DNA of 64,000 bases, from the NCBI RefSeq assembly GCF_021789315.1, contig NZ_CP084561.1, positions 1,798,001-1,862,000 of the forward strand, in the 5' to 3' direction. Positions within the stretch are counted from its first letter, which is position 1. Each line of letters opens with the position of its first letter. Below the pieces are notes generated by a model that was given only the letters and a program-made list of their open reading frames with translations, made no database searches and was not told the DNA's origin. The DNA is from Arthrobacter sp. FW305-BF8. Lineage in GTDB: Bacteria > Actinomycetota > Actinomycetes > Actinomycetales > Micrococcaceae. Shown piece by piece: positions 25,965-35,208 of the stretch. A program made the position numbers and the translations under genes.

Positions 25965-26426
25965 GTGGAAGAAGCACGCAACGTGGCTCATACGTCCGAA
26001 CACACCGGCAAGCGCCCCACGGACACGAGGAACACCGGTCCCGGCCGGCTACTCATCGCCGTCTACGCCATCTTTGCCATTTCGGCCACCGCCCGGGCCG
26101 GCTACCAGATCCTCACCAAGTTCTCCGAAGCCCCGCTTGCCTACCTGCTCTCCGCCTTCGCCGCCGTCGTCTACGTGGTAGCCACGGTGTCGCTGGCCAA
26201 GGCCGGCCGCACCTGGTTCAAGGTTTCCCTGGTCGCCGTCCTGGTGGAACTGGTCGGCGTGATTGTCGTGGGGGCGCTGAGCCTGTTCGACCCCGTGCAG
26301 TTCCCGCACGAAACCGTGTGGTCCGCGTTCGGCCGCGGCTACGCCTTCGTTCCCTTCATCCTGCCCATACTGGGCCTGATCTGGCTTTACCGACGGCGGC
26401 CTGCCGCCCCTGCCGCCCGGATCTAG
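25965..26426 (+). CDS. Small integral membrane protein of unknown function
   Basis: 153 residues; GTG start at 25965 directly after the previous stop, or GTG 25983. After a polar N terminus of about 28 residues there are four hydrophobic segments (about 28-48, 56-78, 84-108, 122-144) and a basic C terminus YRRRP. The family is not recognised. It appears co-transcribed with truB and the preceding membrane protein and ends in a 4-bp convergent overlap with the DUF937 gene. Confidence 0.55.
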   Translation: MEEARNVAHTSEHTGKRPTDTRNTGPGRLLIAVYAIFAISATARAGYQILTKFSEAPLAYLLSAFAAVVYVVATVSLAKAGRTWFKVSLVAVLVELVGVIVVGALSLFDPVQFPHETVWSAFGRGYAFVPFILPILGLIWLYRRRPAAPAARI

Positions 26427-27196
26427 CGGTTCTCGTCCGGCAGGTCCACCTCGATCAGCTCGCCGGGCGTCACCGACCGGTGCGAGGGTGCCGCCGAATC
26501 GTTCGCCGGCCCTGAATCGTTCAGCTGCCCTGAACCGTTCGTCTGCGCACGGCCGGATTGCGCGGGTGGTTCCTGGTCCTGCTCCGTCAGCGGAGCCTGC
26601 TGCGGCTGCGAGCCGCCGCCAAGAATGCCGCCCAGGATATCGCCAAGGCCGCCCGAACCCTGTCCACCGGTGCCTTGCCCGCCGGAACCAAGACCGCCGA
26701 GGCTGCCGCCCAGGATTCCCCCGAGGATGCTGCCCAGGTCGATTCCGCCACCACCGGCAGGGGAGGGCTGTGCGCCGGAACCCTGCCCGCCGCCCAGGAC
26801 CTTCTTGGCCAGGTAGGACATGACGATCGGGGCGAGGATCGGCAGCAGCTTGCGGACGAGGTCGCCGCCGACTCCGCCGAGGTTCGCTGTGCCCGCCAAC
26901 TGACTGGCCACCTGGTCCTGCTGGCCGCCGAAGACATGGCCAACGATCTTTTCGCCGTCCTGGGTGTCCACCTGCGATGGGTCCACGCCTCCGTCGGCCA
27001 GCCCGTTCCGGTGCCTGGCCAGCTCGGACTCCAGCGCAGCGGCGCCATCCGGCGCCTGGACGTTGTTCTGCATTCCGGCAAGCAGCGTCGGCACGGCGGC
27101 TTCCACGGCAGCCTGGGCGGACGCCGTATCTGTCCCCAGCAGGGTGGCGATCTGCTGGACAGGGATCTGTCCTAGCAACTCCTGGATGTCGCTCAT
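26423..27196 (-). CDS. DUF937 domain protein
   Basis: 257 residues. The N terminus (SDIQELLGQIPVQQIATLLG) and the repeated A-V-E-A-A-V-P-T-L-L-A-G-M segment match DUF937, a helical domain of unknown function. The middle (about 135-200) is a Gly-rich stretch built from GGILGG/GLGSGGQG units, and the C terminus is polar with an ELIEVDLPDENR ending. GGAAGGAG precedes the ATG. It converges with the small membrane protein gene, sharing 4 bp. Confidence 0.75.
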   Translation of the reverse strand: MSDIQELLGQIPVQQIATLLGTDTASAQAAVEAAVPTLLAGMQNNVQAPDGAAALESELARHRNGLADGGVDPSQVDTQDGEKIVGHVFGGQQDQVASQLAGTANLGGVGGDLVRKLLPILAPIVMSYLAKKVLGGGQGSGAQPSPAGGGGIDLGSILGGILGGSLGGLGSGGQGTGGQGSGGLGDILGGILGGGSQPQQAPLTEQDQEPPAQSGRAQTNGSGQLNDSGPANDSAAPSHRSVTPGELIEVDLPDENR

Positions 27197-27265
27197 GGCG
27201 TGGCTCCTTCCCGCCCGCTTGTCTCGCAGGCGCTCAGTGCGGTTAAAACGCGAATGAAACTCGAA

Positions 27266-27290
27266 GGCTCAGGGCAGTGCTGCCTGAGCC
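27266..27290. other. Hairpin in the DUF937-ribF intergenic region
   Basis: GGCTCAGGgCAG (27266-27277) pairs with CTGCCTGAGCC (27280-27290), one bulged G and a 2-nt loop. There is no T run, so it is probably not a terminator; it lies in the divergent region upstream of both genes. Confidence 0.4.
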
Positions 27291-27484
27291 GCTGCCTTTG
27301 CATCCTAGCGGGGCGTACCTGCAAGACGGTAGGCCACCGGGCTGCCCCCAGCGCGGTTCACCAGGCGACCTGCCGCGCCGCACCCCGGGGCGTCCGTGAC
27401 CGCCGGGGATTGCGGGTAACCTTAGAGAGTTCCGGCCCTGGCGCGCCGGAAGCAAGTTCTGGCAGGCAGTAAAAGGCGAGGTTG

Positions 27485-28468
27485 ATGGTCCACATCTGGA
27501 ACGATCCGACCGAGGTCCCCGACGACTTTGGTCCTTCCGTTGTCACTATCGGCAATTTCGACGGCGTCCACCGCGGCCACCAGCAGGTGCTGTCACAGCT
27601 CATCAGGACCGCGCGGCTGAACAACGCCAAGTCGGTTGCGGTGACGTTCGACCCCCACCCTGCCCTGGTCCATCGGCCCGAAAGCGCGCCCGAGCTGATC
27701 ATGGGCCTGCAGGACAAACTCCAGGCCCTCGGCGAGCTTGGACTGGACGCCGTTCTGGTCATGAAGTATTCCCTGGAGCTCGCCAGCCTTACCCCGGAAG
27801 AGTTCGTCGGCTCTGTCCTGGTGGACAGCCTCCATGCCAGCCACGTCGTCATCGGCCATGACACCCGCTTCGGCAAGGGCAACTCCGGGGACCTGAACAC
27901 CATGCAGGATCTGGGGGAGAAGTTCGGCTTCGAGGTGCTGGTGATCAGCGAGTTCGGTTCGGAAGGCTTCCCGTTGCATGACGACGGCGGGACGGACCGC
28001 CGCTGTTCCTCCACCTGGGTGCGCGAAGCCCTCCGGGAGGGCGACGTCGGCACCGCCGCCGCGGTACTGGGCCGGGCGCACCGGATGCGGGGCGAGGTAG
28101 TCCACGGAGCCGCGCGCGGCCGGGACCTCGGTTTCCCCACTGCCAACCTCTCCAGCGACGCAAGCGGCCTGATTCCGGCGGACGGCATCTACGCGGGCTG
28201 GCTCGTGGACGAGGCGGGGACGCGCTGGCCTGCCGCCATCTCCGTTGGCTCCAACCCCACTTTCGACGGCGTGAGCCGCCAGGTGGAGGCGCACGTCATC
28301 GACAGGCCCGAAGAACGCATCGAGGACTTCGATCTCTACGGCCAGACAGTAGTTGTGGAGTTCGTGGCCAGGCTGCGCGGCATGGTGGCATACCGTGGGC
28401 CTGAAGCCCTCGTGGAGCAGATGCGCCAGGACGTCCTGCAGACGCACGACATCCTGCTCAAGCGCTGA
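27485..28468 (+). CDS. ribF: Bifunctional riboflavin kinase/FAD synthetase RibF
   Basis: 327 residues. It makes FMN from riboflavin and FAD from FMN. The N-terminal adenylyltransferase domain has VVTIGNFDGVHRGHQQVL (GNFDGVHxGH nucleotide motif, about 20-37) and CSSTWVREAL (the SSTxIR equivalent). The C-terminal kinase domain shows GRDLGFPTANLS (PTAN motif) and GIYAGW...VGSNPTFDG. The ATG at 27485 follows AAGGCGAGG; a TTG lies just before it but is less likely. Usually ribF follows truB, as it does here after three intervening genes. Confidence 0.95.
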   Translation: MVHIWNDPTEVPDDFGPSVVTIGNFDGVHRGHQQVLSQLIRTARLNNAKSVAVTFDPHPALVHRPESAPELIMGLQDKLQALGELGLDAVLVMKYSLELASLTPEEFVGSVLVDSLHASHVVIGHDTRFGKGNSGDLNTMQDLGEKFGFEVLVISEFGSEGFPLHDDGGTDRRCSSTWVREALREGDVGTAAAVLGRAHRMRGEVVHGAARGRDLGFPTANLSSDASGLIPADGIYAGWLVDEAGTRWPAAISVGSNPTFDGVSRQVEAHVIDRPEERIEDFDLYGQTVVVEFVARLRGMVAYRGPEALVEQMRQDVLQTHDILLKR

Positions 28469-28537
28469 GCCGCTTGCACCCCGGGGCCTGCAACACACAG
28501 TCCCGCATCACACAGTATTGGCAAGGAAGGCGACGCT

Positions 28538-29392
28538 GTGACCGTAGAGAAGAACACCAGGAAACTGGACAAGGGCATTGTCCGCGATTTCAGTTCCCGC
28601 ATGAGTTACGCGTCCTACCTTCAGCTGCCCACGCTGCTCAGCGCCCAGCAGCCCGTCAGCGTCCCGGAACACCATGACGAATTGCTCTTCATCATCCAGC
28701 ACCAGACCACGGAGCTGTGGCTGAAGCTGGTGCTCCACGAGCTTCGCAGTGCCGCCCAGTGGCTGCGTTCCGATGATCTCGGTTCGGCACTGAAGGGCAT
28801 CGCGCGGGTCAAGCACATCCAGAAGACCCTCACTGAACAGTGGTCCGTCCTGGCCACGCTGACACCCACCGAGTATGCGGAATTCCGCGGGTTCCTGGGC
28901 AATTCTTCGGGCTTCCAGTCCAGCCAGTACCGTGCCGTGGAGTTCGTGCTGGGCAACAAGAACAGGAAGATGCTTCCCGTCTTCGAATCCGATCCCGAAG
29001 CCCACGCCCTGTTGACCCAAGTCCTGCACGCGCCAAGCATCTACGACGAATTCCTCGCCTACCTGGACCGCCAGGGCTTCGATGTTCCCGCGGAGGTGCT
29101 CAACAGGGATGTGACCCGGGCGCACGAGTTTGAGCCGGGGCTGGTGCCTCTCTTCAAGCACATCTACGAGAACGCCGCGCAGAACTGGGGAGCGTACGAG
29201 GCCTGTGAGGAACTCGTTGACCTGGAGGACAACTTCCAGCTGTGGCGGTTCCGCCACCTGCGCACCGTACAGCGCACAATCGGCATGAAGACAGGCACCG
29301 GCGGCTCCACGGGAGCGGCGTTCCTGCAAAAGGCCCTTGAGCTGACGTTCTTCCCGGAGCTGTTCGCCGTGCGTACGGAGATCGGACAGTGA
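28538..29392 (+). CDS. kynA: Tryptophan 2,3-dioxygenase
   Basis: 284 residues. The enzyme opens the indole ring of tryptophan with O2, using heme, to N-formylkynurenine. Family hallmarks are HDELLFIIQHQTTELWLKL (substrate and heme contacts), GNSSGFQSSQYRAVEF, and the C-terminal QLWRFRHLRTVQRTIG with the proximal His region and GTGGSTGAAFL. GTG start follows AAGGAAGG at 28523-28530. The stop overlaps kynU by 4 bp (GTGA), forming a kynurenine-pathway operon. No kynB formamidase is adjacent, so the second step must be encoded elsewhere or be spontaneous. Confidence 0.95.
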   Translation: MTVEKNTRKLDKGIVRDFSSRMSYASYLQLPTLLSAQQPVSVPEHHDELLFIIQHQTTELWLKLVLHELRSAAQWLRSDDLGSALKGIARVKHIQKTLTEQWSVLATLTPTEYAEFRGFLGNSSGFQSSQYRAVEFVLGNKNRKMLPVFESDPEAHALLTQVLHAPSIYDEFLAYLDRQGFDVPAEVLNRDVTRAHEFEPGLVPLFKHIYENAAQNWGAYEACEELVDLEDNFQLWRFRHLRTVQRTIGMKTGTGGSTGAAFLQKALELTFFPELFAVRTEIGQ

Positions 29393-30672
29393 CCGCCCTG
29401 GATGGAGCCGGAGACCCGACCGCCCAAGCGGGCGAGGCCCTGCCAGCACACGAGGCCCTGTTTCAAAGGGCCGCGCGCCTCGACGCCGAAGACCGCCTGG
29501 CCCGGTACCGGGACCTGTTCGTCGGCGCGGACACTGAGCTGTCCTACCTCGACGGCAACTCACTGGGACGCCCGCTCAAGCGGACCGCGGGCGACATTGC
29601 CAGTTTCATCGAGAAGGGCTGGGGCGGGCGCCTGATCAGGGGCTGGGACGAGGAATGGCTGGACATGCCCCAGACCATCGGCGACCAGCTGGGGCGGGCG
29701 GTGCTGGGCGCCGCCGCGGGCCAGACCATCATCGCCGACTCCACCACCGTGGTGTTGTACAAGCTGATCCGGGCAGCCCTGGCCGCCGTCGGGGATCCGG
29801 CGCGGACAGAGATTGTGGTGGACACGGACAACTTTCCCACCGACCGGTACCTCGTCGAAGGCATCGCCAAGGAGGAGGGGCTGACGCTGCGATGGATCGA
29901 GGCGGATCCCGCCTCCGGTGTCCACCTGGACCAGGTGCGGGAGGCTGTGGGGCCGGCCACCGCCGTCGTCCTCCTCAGCCATGTGGCCTACCGTTCCGGT
30001 TACCTGGCGGACCTGCCGGCCATCACGGAGGCAGTGCACGACGCCGGCGGGCTGGTGGTCTGGGACCTGTGCCATTCCGCCGGGTCGGTGGAGCTGCAGC
30101 TGGACGCCTGGAACGTTGACTTTGCCGCGGGCTGCACCTACAAGTACCTGAACGGCGGGCCGGGCTCGCCCGCCTTCGCCTACGTCAACGACCGGCACCT
30201 GCCCGGACTCGCCCAGCCGATCTGGGGATGGATGGGCCGGAAGGATGCGTTCGAGATGGGGCCCGGCTACGAACCGGCCGCCGGTATCCGCGGTTTCCTG
30301 AGCGGCACGCCGGCCATCTTCGGAATGATCGCCATGCGCGGCACCCTCGATCTGATCGAAGAGGCCGGCATGGCCGCCATCCGCGAGAAGTCGCGGCAGC
30401 TGACCGCCTACGCCCTGGAACTGCACGATGCCTGGCTCGTGCCGGCCGGCGTGAGGCTTGCCACGCCGCGGGATGCCGACCGCCGCGGAGGCCACATCAC
30501 CGTTGACCATCCCGCCTTCCGCGAGGTGACGGCGGCGCTGTGGGAGAAGGATGTCATCCCCGACTTCCGGGCCCCGCAGGGCATCAGGATCGGACTTTCG
30601 CCGCTGAGTACCGGCTTTGCCGAACTCCACCGCGGCATGGCAGCCATCCGGGACCTGCTTCCCGAGGCCTGA
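29389..30672 (+). CDS. kynU: Kynureninase
   Basis: 427 residues, PLP enzyme that cleaves kynurenine to anthranilate and alanine. It begins on the kynA stop. Motifs: YLDGNSLGRPL near residue 47, DTDNFPTDRYL, VWDLCHSAGSVEL (Asp contacting PLP), GCTYKYLNGGPGSPAF with the Schiff-base Lys in TYKYLNGGPG, and GIRGFLSGTP. With kynA this turns tryptophan into anthranilate, with alanine and formate as by-products. Downstream is the rpsO leader, so the operon presumably ends here. Confidence 0.95.
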   Translation: MTALDGAGDPTAQAGEALPAHEALFQRAARLDAEDRLARYRDLFVGADTELSYLDGNSLGRPLKRTAGDIASFIEKGWGGRLIRGWDEEWLDMPQTIGDQLGRAVLGAAAGQTIIADSTTVVLYKLIRAALAAVGDPARTEIVVDTDNFPTDRYLVEGIAKEEGLTLRWIEADPASGVHLDQVREAVGPATAVVLLSHVAYRSGYLADLPAITEAVHDAGGLVVWDLCHSAGSVELQLDAWNVDFAAGCTYKYLNGGPGSPAFAYVNDRHLPGLAQPIWGWMGRKDAFEMGPGYEPAAGIRGFLSGTPAIFGMIAMRGTLDLIEEAGMAAIREKSRQLTAYALELHDAWLVPAGVRLATPRDADRRGGHITVDHPAFREVTAALWEKDVIPDFRAPQGIRIGLSPLSTGFAELHRGMAAIRDLLPEA

Positions 30673-30864
30673 ACCGCCACCCCGGACAGCACTGTTGCCG
30701 TTTCGACAAGATTGCAACACGGCCGGTAAACTAAGCGGTGGATCCGGCTGCAGTCCGTGGTTGCTGGATCCTGCTGTGTGCGGAGACTTCTTCGGAAGTC
30801 GGCGCCGGCACCCCCGGCAGTGAATTACTGACTCGGGCCTCACGGCACATCTCTAGGAGTTATT
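30673..30864 (+). promoter_or_regulatory. Promoter and structured leader of rpsO
   Basis: A -10-like TAAACT (30727-30732) is preceded by TTTCGACAAG, a weak -35. The roughly 125-nt leader includes a perfect GACTTC-TTCG-GAAGTC tetraloop hairpin (30785-30800). S15 is known to autoregulate via leader structures in several bacteria; whether this leader does so is inference. TAGGAG precedes the GTG start. Confidence 0.45.
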
Positions 30865-31134
30865 GTGGCACTTGACGCCGCCGTAAAGCAGTCCATCATC
30901 AAGGATTTCGCAACGTCCGAGGGCGACACCGGTTCGCCGGAGGTCCAGATTGCGGTCCTGACTCAGCGGATCAAGGATCTGACTGAGCACATGAAGGAGC
31001 ACAAGCACGACTTCCACACCCAGCGCGGTCTGCTGGCCATGGTTGGTCGCCGCAAGCGCATGCTGACTTACCTGAAGAACACCGACATCGCCCGCTACCG
31101 TTCGCTCATCGAGCGTCTCGGCCTGCGCCGCTAG
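30865..31134 (+). CDS. rpsO: 30S ribosomal protein S15
   Basis: 89 residues, exactly the family size. S15 is a primary 16S rRNA binder. The segments TGSPEVQIAVLTQRIKDLTEH, HKHDFHTQRGLLAMVGRRK (in parts) and YLKNTDIARYRSLIERLGLRR are the S15 signature. GTG start at 30865 with TAGGAG upstream. A terminator follows, then pnp, the widely conserved rpsO-pnp order. Confidence 0.98.
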   Translation: MALDAAVKQSIIKDFATSEGDTGSPEVQIAVLTQRIKDLTEHMKEHKHDFHTQRGLLAMVGRRKRMLTYLKNTDIARYRSLIERLGLRR

Positions 31135-31143
31135 TCTGGTTTG

Positions 31144-31177
31144 GAGGCGGCCCTTTCCTGCCGGAACGGGCCGCCTC
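31144..31177 (+). terminator. Hairpin after rpsO
   Basis: GAGGCGGCCC (31144-31153) pairs perfectly with GGGCCGCCTC (31168-31177) over a 14-nt loop, 9 nt after the rpsO stop. There is no T run; probably a terminator or RNase-processing hairpin between rpsO and pnp. Confidence 0.65.
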
Positions 31178-31373
31178 GTCAGTACATAAAAACTAAACAG
31201 GAGGATCAACCGCATCACGCATTCGCGGTCCTCGGTAGTGATCCCCGGGAAGCTTCGCTGACTGAAGCCGGCCCGTGGGTCTCGATCGATGACCGGGTGC
31301 AGGGCCAGTAGACAGATGCTGGCTGGGTTGATGCGGCTGGACTTCCGTTAAACAAGAAACGGAGGTGACTCTC

Positions 31374-33638
31374 TTGGAGGGTCCCGAAATCCAGTTCTCA
31401 GAAGCAGTCATTGACAATGGCCGCTTTGGCAAGCGTGTAATCCGCTTCGAAACCGGCCGCCTTGCCAAGCAGGCAGCCGGCGCAGCCATGGTGTACATCG
31501 ACGAGGACACCGCGCTTCTTTCCGCCACCACCGCCGGCAAGCACCCGCGTGAAGGCTTCGACTTCTTCCCCCTGACGGTGGACGTCGAAGAGCGCATGTA
31601 CGCCGCCGGCCGCATCCCGGGCTCGTTCTTCCGCCGCGAAGGCCGTCCGTCCACGGAAGCCATCCTGGCCTGCCGCCTGATGGACCGCCCGCTGCGCCCC
31701 GCGTTCGTCAAGGGCCTGCGCAACGAGGTCCAGATCGTCGTCACCGTCCTGGCGATCAACCCGGACGAGCTCTACGACGTCGTGGCCATCAACGCCTCCT
31801 CGATGTCCACCCAGCTCTCCGGCCTGCCGTTCTCCGGCCCGATCGGCGGCGTCCGCGTTGCCCTCGTCGCCGACGAGCAGGGTTCGCAGTGGGTTGCCTT
31901 CCCGAAGCACTCCCAGCTCGAGAACTCCGTGTTCAACATGGTCGTCGCCGGCCGCGTTGCCGGTGACGACGTCGCCATCATGATGGTCGAGGCCGAAGCC
32001 ACGGACAACTCCTGGAGCCTCATCAAGGAACAGGGCGCCACCGCCCCCACCGAAGAGGTTGTTTCCGAGGGCCTGGAGGCTGCCAAGCCGTTCATCAAGG
32101 CACTCTGCGAAGCCCAGCAGGACCTGGCCGCCCGCGCCGCCAAGCCCACCGTCGAGTTCCCCGTCTTCCTGGACTACCAGGACGACGTGTACTCCGCCGT
32201 CGAGGCTGCTGCCGCGGAGAAGCTCACCGCTGTCTTCCAGATCGCCGACAAGCAGGACCGCGACAACGCCGCGGACGAGCTGAAGGACGAGGTTGTTGGC
32301 TCCCTGGCCGGGCAGTTCGAAGGCCGGGAGAAGGAGCTGTCCGCAGCGTTCCGCTCTGTGACCAAGCACGTGGTCCGCCAGCGCATCCTCAAGGACCAGA
32401 TCCGCATCGACGGCCGCGGCCTGACGGACATCCGCCAGCTCACCGCTGAGGTCGAGGTCCTGCCCCGCGTTCACGGCTCCGCCATCTTCGAACGTGGCGA
32501 AACCCAGATCATGGGTGTCACCACGCTGAACATGCTCAAGATGGAACAGCAGATCGACTCGCTGTCGCCGGTAACGCGCAAGCGCTACATGCACAACTAC
32601 AACTTCCCGCCGTACTCCACCGGTGAGACCGGCCGCGTCGGTTCCCCGAAGCGCCGCGAAATCGGCCACGGTGCCCTGGCCGAGCGCGCGCTCGTGCCGG
32701 TGCTGCCGTCCCGCGAGGAGTTCCCGTACGCCATCCGCCAGGTGTCCGAGGCCCTCGGCTCCAACGGCTCCACCTCCATGGGCTCGGTCTGCGCCTCGAC
32801 GCTGTCCATGCTTAACGCCGGTGTCCCGCTGAAGGCTGCCGTTGCCGGCATCGCCATGGGCCTGGTTTCCGACCAGGTGGACGGCCAGACCCGCTACGCC
32901 GCGCTGACGGACATCCTCGGCGCCGAAGATGCCTTCGGCGACATGGACTTCAAGGTTGCCGGTACGTCTGAATTCGTCACCGCCATCCAGCTCGACACCA
33001 AGCTCGACGGCATCCCGGCGTCCGTGCTGGCAGCAGCACTGAAGCAGGCCCGCGAGGCCCGCCTCCACATCCTCGAGGTCATCAACGCCGCGATCGACAC
33101 CCCGGACGAGCTCTCCGAGTTCGCTCCGCGCGTCATCGCCGTGAAGATCCCCGTGGACAAGATCGGCGAGGTCATCGGCCCCAAGGGCAAGATGATCAAC
33201 CAGATCCAGGAGGACACCGGCGCCGACATCTCCATCGAGGACGACGGCACCGTCTACATCGGCGCCACCAACGGCCCGTCGGCAGATGCCGCCCGCTCCG
33301 CGATCAACGCCATCGCCAACCCGCAGGTCCCGGAAATCGGTGAGCGCTACCTGGGTACGGTCGTCAAGACCACCACCTTCGGCGCCTTCGTATCCCTGAC
33401 CCCGGGCAAGGACGGTCTGCTGCACATCTCCGAGCTGCGCAAGATCGCCGGCGGCAAGCGCGTGGACAACGTCGAGGACGTCGTCTCCGTGGGCCAGAAG
33501 ATCCAGGTCGAGATCACCAAGATCGATGACCGCGGAAAGCTGTCCCTGTCTCCGGTAGTGGCTGAAGAGGAAGGCGCCGGCGACGCCGACCGCGTTCACG
33601 CTTCCGCTCCGGCAGAAGGCTCGGACGCTTCCGAGTAG
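31374..33638 (+). CDS. pnp: Polyribonucleotide nucleotidyltransferase (PNPase)
   Basis: 754 residues from the TTG at 31374, with GGAGGT at 31361-31366; the more upstream GTG at 31365 sits on top of that site and is less likely. It degrades RNA phosphorolytically from the 3' end. Two RNase PH domains (FFPLTVDVEERMYAAGRIPG and the second with DGRGLTDIRQLTAEV, GSNGSTSMGSVCAST) flank an all-helical domain; a KH domain (KIGEVIGPKGKMINQIQEDTG in parts) and S1 domain (YLGTVVKTTTFGAFVSLTPG) close the chain. The long leader (31178-31373) contains no gene. A terminator follows. Confidence 0.97.
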   Translation: MEGPEIQFSEAVIDNGRFGKRVIRFETGRLAKQAAGAAMVYIDEDTALLSATTAGKHPREGFDFFPLTVDVEERMYAAGRIPGSFFRREGRPSTEAILACRLMDRPLRPAFVKGLRNEVQIVVTVLAINPDELYDVVAINASSMSTQLSGLPFSGPIGGVRVALVADEQGSQWVAFPKHSQLENSVFNMVVAGRVAGDDVAIMMVEAEATDNSWSLIKEQGATAPTEEVVSEGLEAAKPFIKALCEAQQDLAARAAKPTVEFPVFLDYQDDVYSAVEAAAAEKLTAVFQIADKQDRDNAADELKDEVVGSLAGQFEGREKELSAAFRSVTKHVVRQRILKDQIRIDGRGLTDIRQLTAEVEVLPRVHGSAIFERGETQIMGVTTLNMLKMEQQIDSLSPVTRKRYMHNYNFPPYSTGETGRVGSPKRREIGHGALAERALVPVLPSREEFPYAIRQVSEALGSNGSTSMGSVCASTLSMLNAGVPLKAAVAGIAMGLVSDQVDGQTRYAALTDILGAEDAFGDMDFKVAGTSEFVTAIQLDTKLDGIPASVLAAALKQAREARLHILEVINAAIDTPDELSEFAPRVIAVKIPVDKIGEVIGPKGKMINQIQEDTGADISIEDDGTVYIGATNGPSADAARSAINAIANPQVPEIGERYLGTVVKTTTFGAFVSLTPGKDGLLHISELRKIAGGKRVDNVEDVVSVGQKIQVEITKIDDRGKLSLSPVVAEEEGAGDADRVHASAPAEGSDASE

Positions 33639-33677
33639 TTCCAGGCTCCGGCAGCTGCGTGCAGCCGGAACCGATTA

Positions 33678-33710
33678 GGCGGGGCCGTTGGTTGTACCAC
33701 CGGCCCCGCC
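33678..33710 (+). terminator. Terminator after pnp
   Basis: GGCGGGGCCG (33678-33687) pairs perfectly with CGGCCCCGCC (33701-33710) over a 13-nt loop, followed by GCATTTAACC. Typical GC-rich actinobacterial terminator. Confidence 0.75.
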
Positions 33711-33764
33711 GCATTTAACCACCCCTCTCAACACCGCTCTGCGGCGGCAAATAAGCCCACGTCA

Positions 33765-33787
33765 GGGCCACGCCGACGGCGTGGCCC
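33765..33787. other. Perfect 10-bp hairpin upstream of the M16 peptidase gene
   Basis: GGGCCACGCC (33765-33774), loop GAC, GGCGTGGCCC (33778-33787). A -10-like TACGAT lies 6 nt downstream (33793-33798), so the hairpin covers the expected -35 position; it could be an operator or a second terminator. Confidence 0.5.
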
Positions 33788-33835
33788 GCTGGTACGATTG
33801 CAGGCAGATTTGGCTCCGCTTCCCGAAAGGCCTTG

Positions 33836-35179
33836 ATGACTGTCGTACCCCTGCCGCTGGAGCAGAACCACCCCGGCGACACCCTGATCCATGGAGCCGA
33901 CGGCGGTTCGGAAGTCCGCCGTTCGGTCCTTCCCGGCGGGGTGCGTGTCCTGACTGAGGCGATGCCGGGGCAGCGTTCAGCCACCATCGGGTTCTGGGTG
34001 GGGGTGGGGTCCCGGGACGAGGCTCCCGGGCAGCACGGCTCGACTCACTTCCTGGAGCATCTGCTGTTCAAGGGCACCAAGAGGCGTACTGCCCTGGAGA
34101 TCGCGTCCGCCTTTGACGAGGTGGGCGGTGAATCCAACGCTGCCACTGCGAAGGAAAGCACCTGCTACTTCGCCCGCGTGCTGGATACGGACCTGCCGAT
34201 GGCCATCGACGTCATCGCCGACATGATCACCGGCGCCGTGCTGGACCCTGCGGAGATGGAGCAGGAGCGGGACGTCATCCTCGAAGAGATCGCCATGGAC
34301 AGCGACGACCCCACGGACGTCGCCCATGAACACTTCGTCGCCGCCGTCCTCGGCACCCACCCGCTCGGGCGCCCGATCGGTGGGACCCCGGACGCCATCC
34401 GTGCCGTGGCCCGCGACTCCGTCTGGGACCACTACCGCCGTTACTACCGCCCGGATGAACTGGTGATCACCGCCGCGGGCGGCTTGGAGCACGACGTCGT
34501 CTGCCGGCTTGTGGTGGATGCCCTCCACTCAGCAGGGTGGCCACTTGAGTCCGGGGCGGCTCCCGTGGAGCGCCGCTCCACCGAGCGCGCAGAGATCACC
34601 GGCACCGCCGGGCTGCACGTGGTCACCCGGCCGGTGGAACAGGCCAACATCATCATGGGCTGCCCCACCATCGTGGCCACCGATGAGCGCCGCTACGTCA
34701 TGAGCGTGCTGAACGCGGTGCTTGGCGGCGGTATGTCATCAAGGCTGTTCCAGGAGATCCGCGAAAAGCGCGGGCTGGTGTACTCCACGTACTCCTTCGC
34801 CTCGTCCTACGCCGACGCCGGCTACTTCGGCATGTACGCCGGCTGCACGCCCACCAAGGTCCGCCAGGTCCTTGAACTGCTCGGCGCCGAACTCGACAGT
34901 CTTGCGGCTGGCGGCATCTCCGACGAGGAGCTCCGCAAGGCGGTCGGGCAGCTCTGCGGCGGGATCGTCCTGGCCCTGGAGGACACCGGCTCCCGCATGT
35001 CGCGGCTGGGCCGCGCCGAGCTGGTCTCCGGTGAATACCAGGACATCGACGAGACCCTGCGGCTCATCAAAGCCGTGACCGCGGAACAGGTCCAGGAGCT
35101 GGCCAGTGAGCTGGCTGCGGCCCCCCGGACCGTGACGGTGGTCGGCCCCTTCGACGAATCGGAAACCTTCGGGCTTTGA
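33836..35179 (+). CDS. M16-family zinc peptidase (pitrilysin/processing-peptidase type)
   Basis: 447 residues. The inverted zinc motif is intact: HFLEHLLFKG (HxxEH), followed about 75 residues later by the second Glu ligand in the conserved ERDVILEEIAM block. FWVGVGSRDE precedes it, as usual, and the inactive C-terminal half contains GGGMSSRLFQEIREKRGLVY. Members process peptides, but the target is unknown. Located after pnp, a common actinobacterial arrangement. Start ATG 33836 (a TTG one codon upstream is less likely). Confidence 0.93.
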   Translation: MTVVPLPLEQNHPGDTLIHGADGGSEVRRSVLPGGVRVLTEAMPGQRSATIGFWVGVGSRDEAPGQHGSTHFLEHLLFKGTKRRTALEIASAFDEVGGESNAATAKESTCYFARVLDTDLPMAIDVIADMITGAVLDPAEMEQERDVILEEIAMDSDDPTDVAHEHFVAAVLGTHPLGRPIGGTPDAIRAVARDSVWDHYRRYYRPDELVITAAGGLEHDVVCRLVVDALHSAGWPLESGAAPVERRSTERAEITGTAGLHVVTRPVEQANIIMGCPTIVATDERRYVMSVLNAVLGGGMSSRLFQEIREKRGLVYSTYSFASSYADAGYFGMYAGCTPTKVRQVLELLGAELDSLAAGGISDEELRKAVGQLCGGIVLALEDTGSRMSRLGRAELVSGEYQDIDETLRLIKAVTAEQVQELASELAAAPRTVTVVGPFDESETFGL

Positions 35180-35208
35180 TCCACGGAAGTTCCGGCGTAG
35201 GAGGAATG

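Noticed and set aside
31398..33599. 733-codon reverse frame opposite pnp
   Set aside because: Shadow of a highly expressed, codon-biased gene; the product has no family features.
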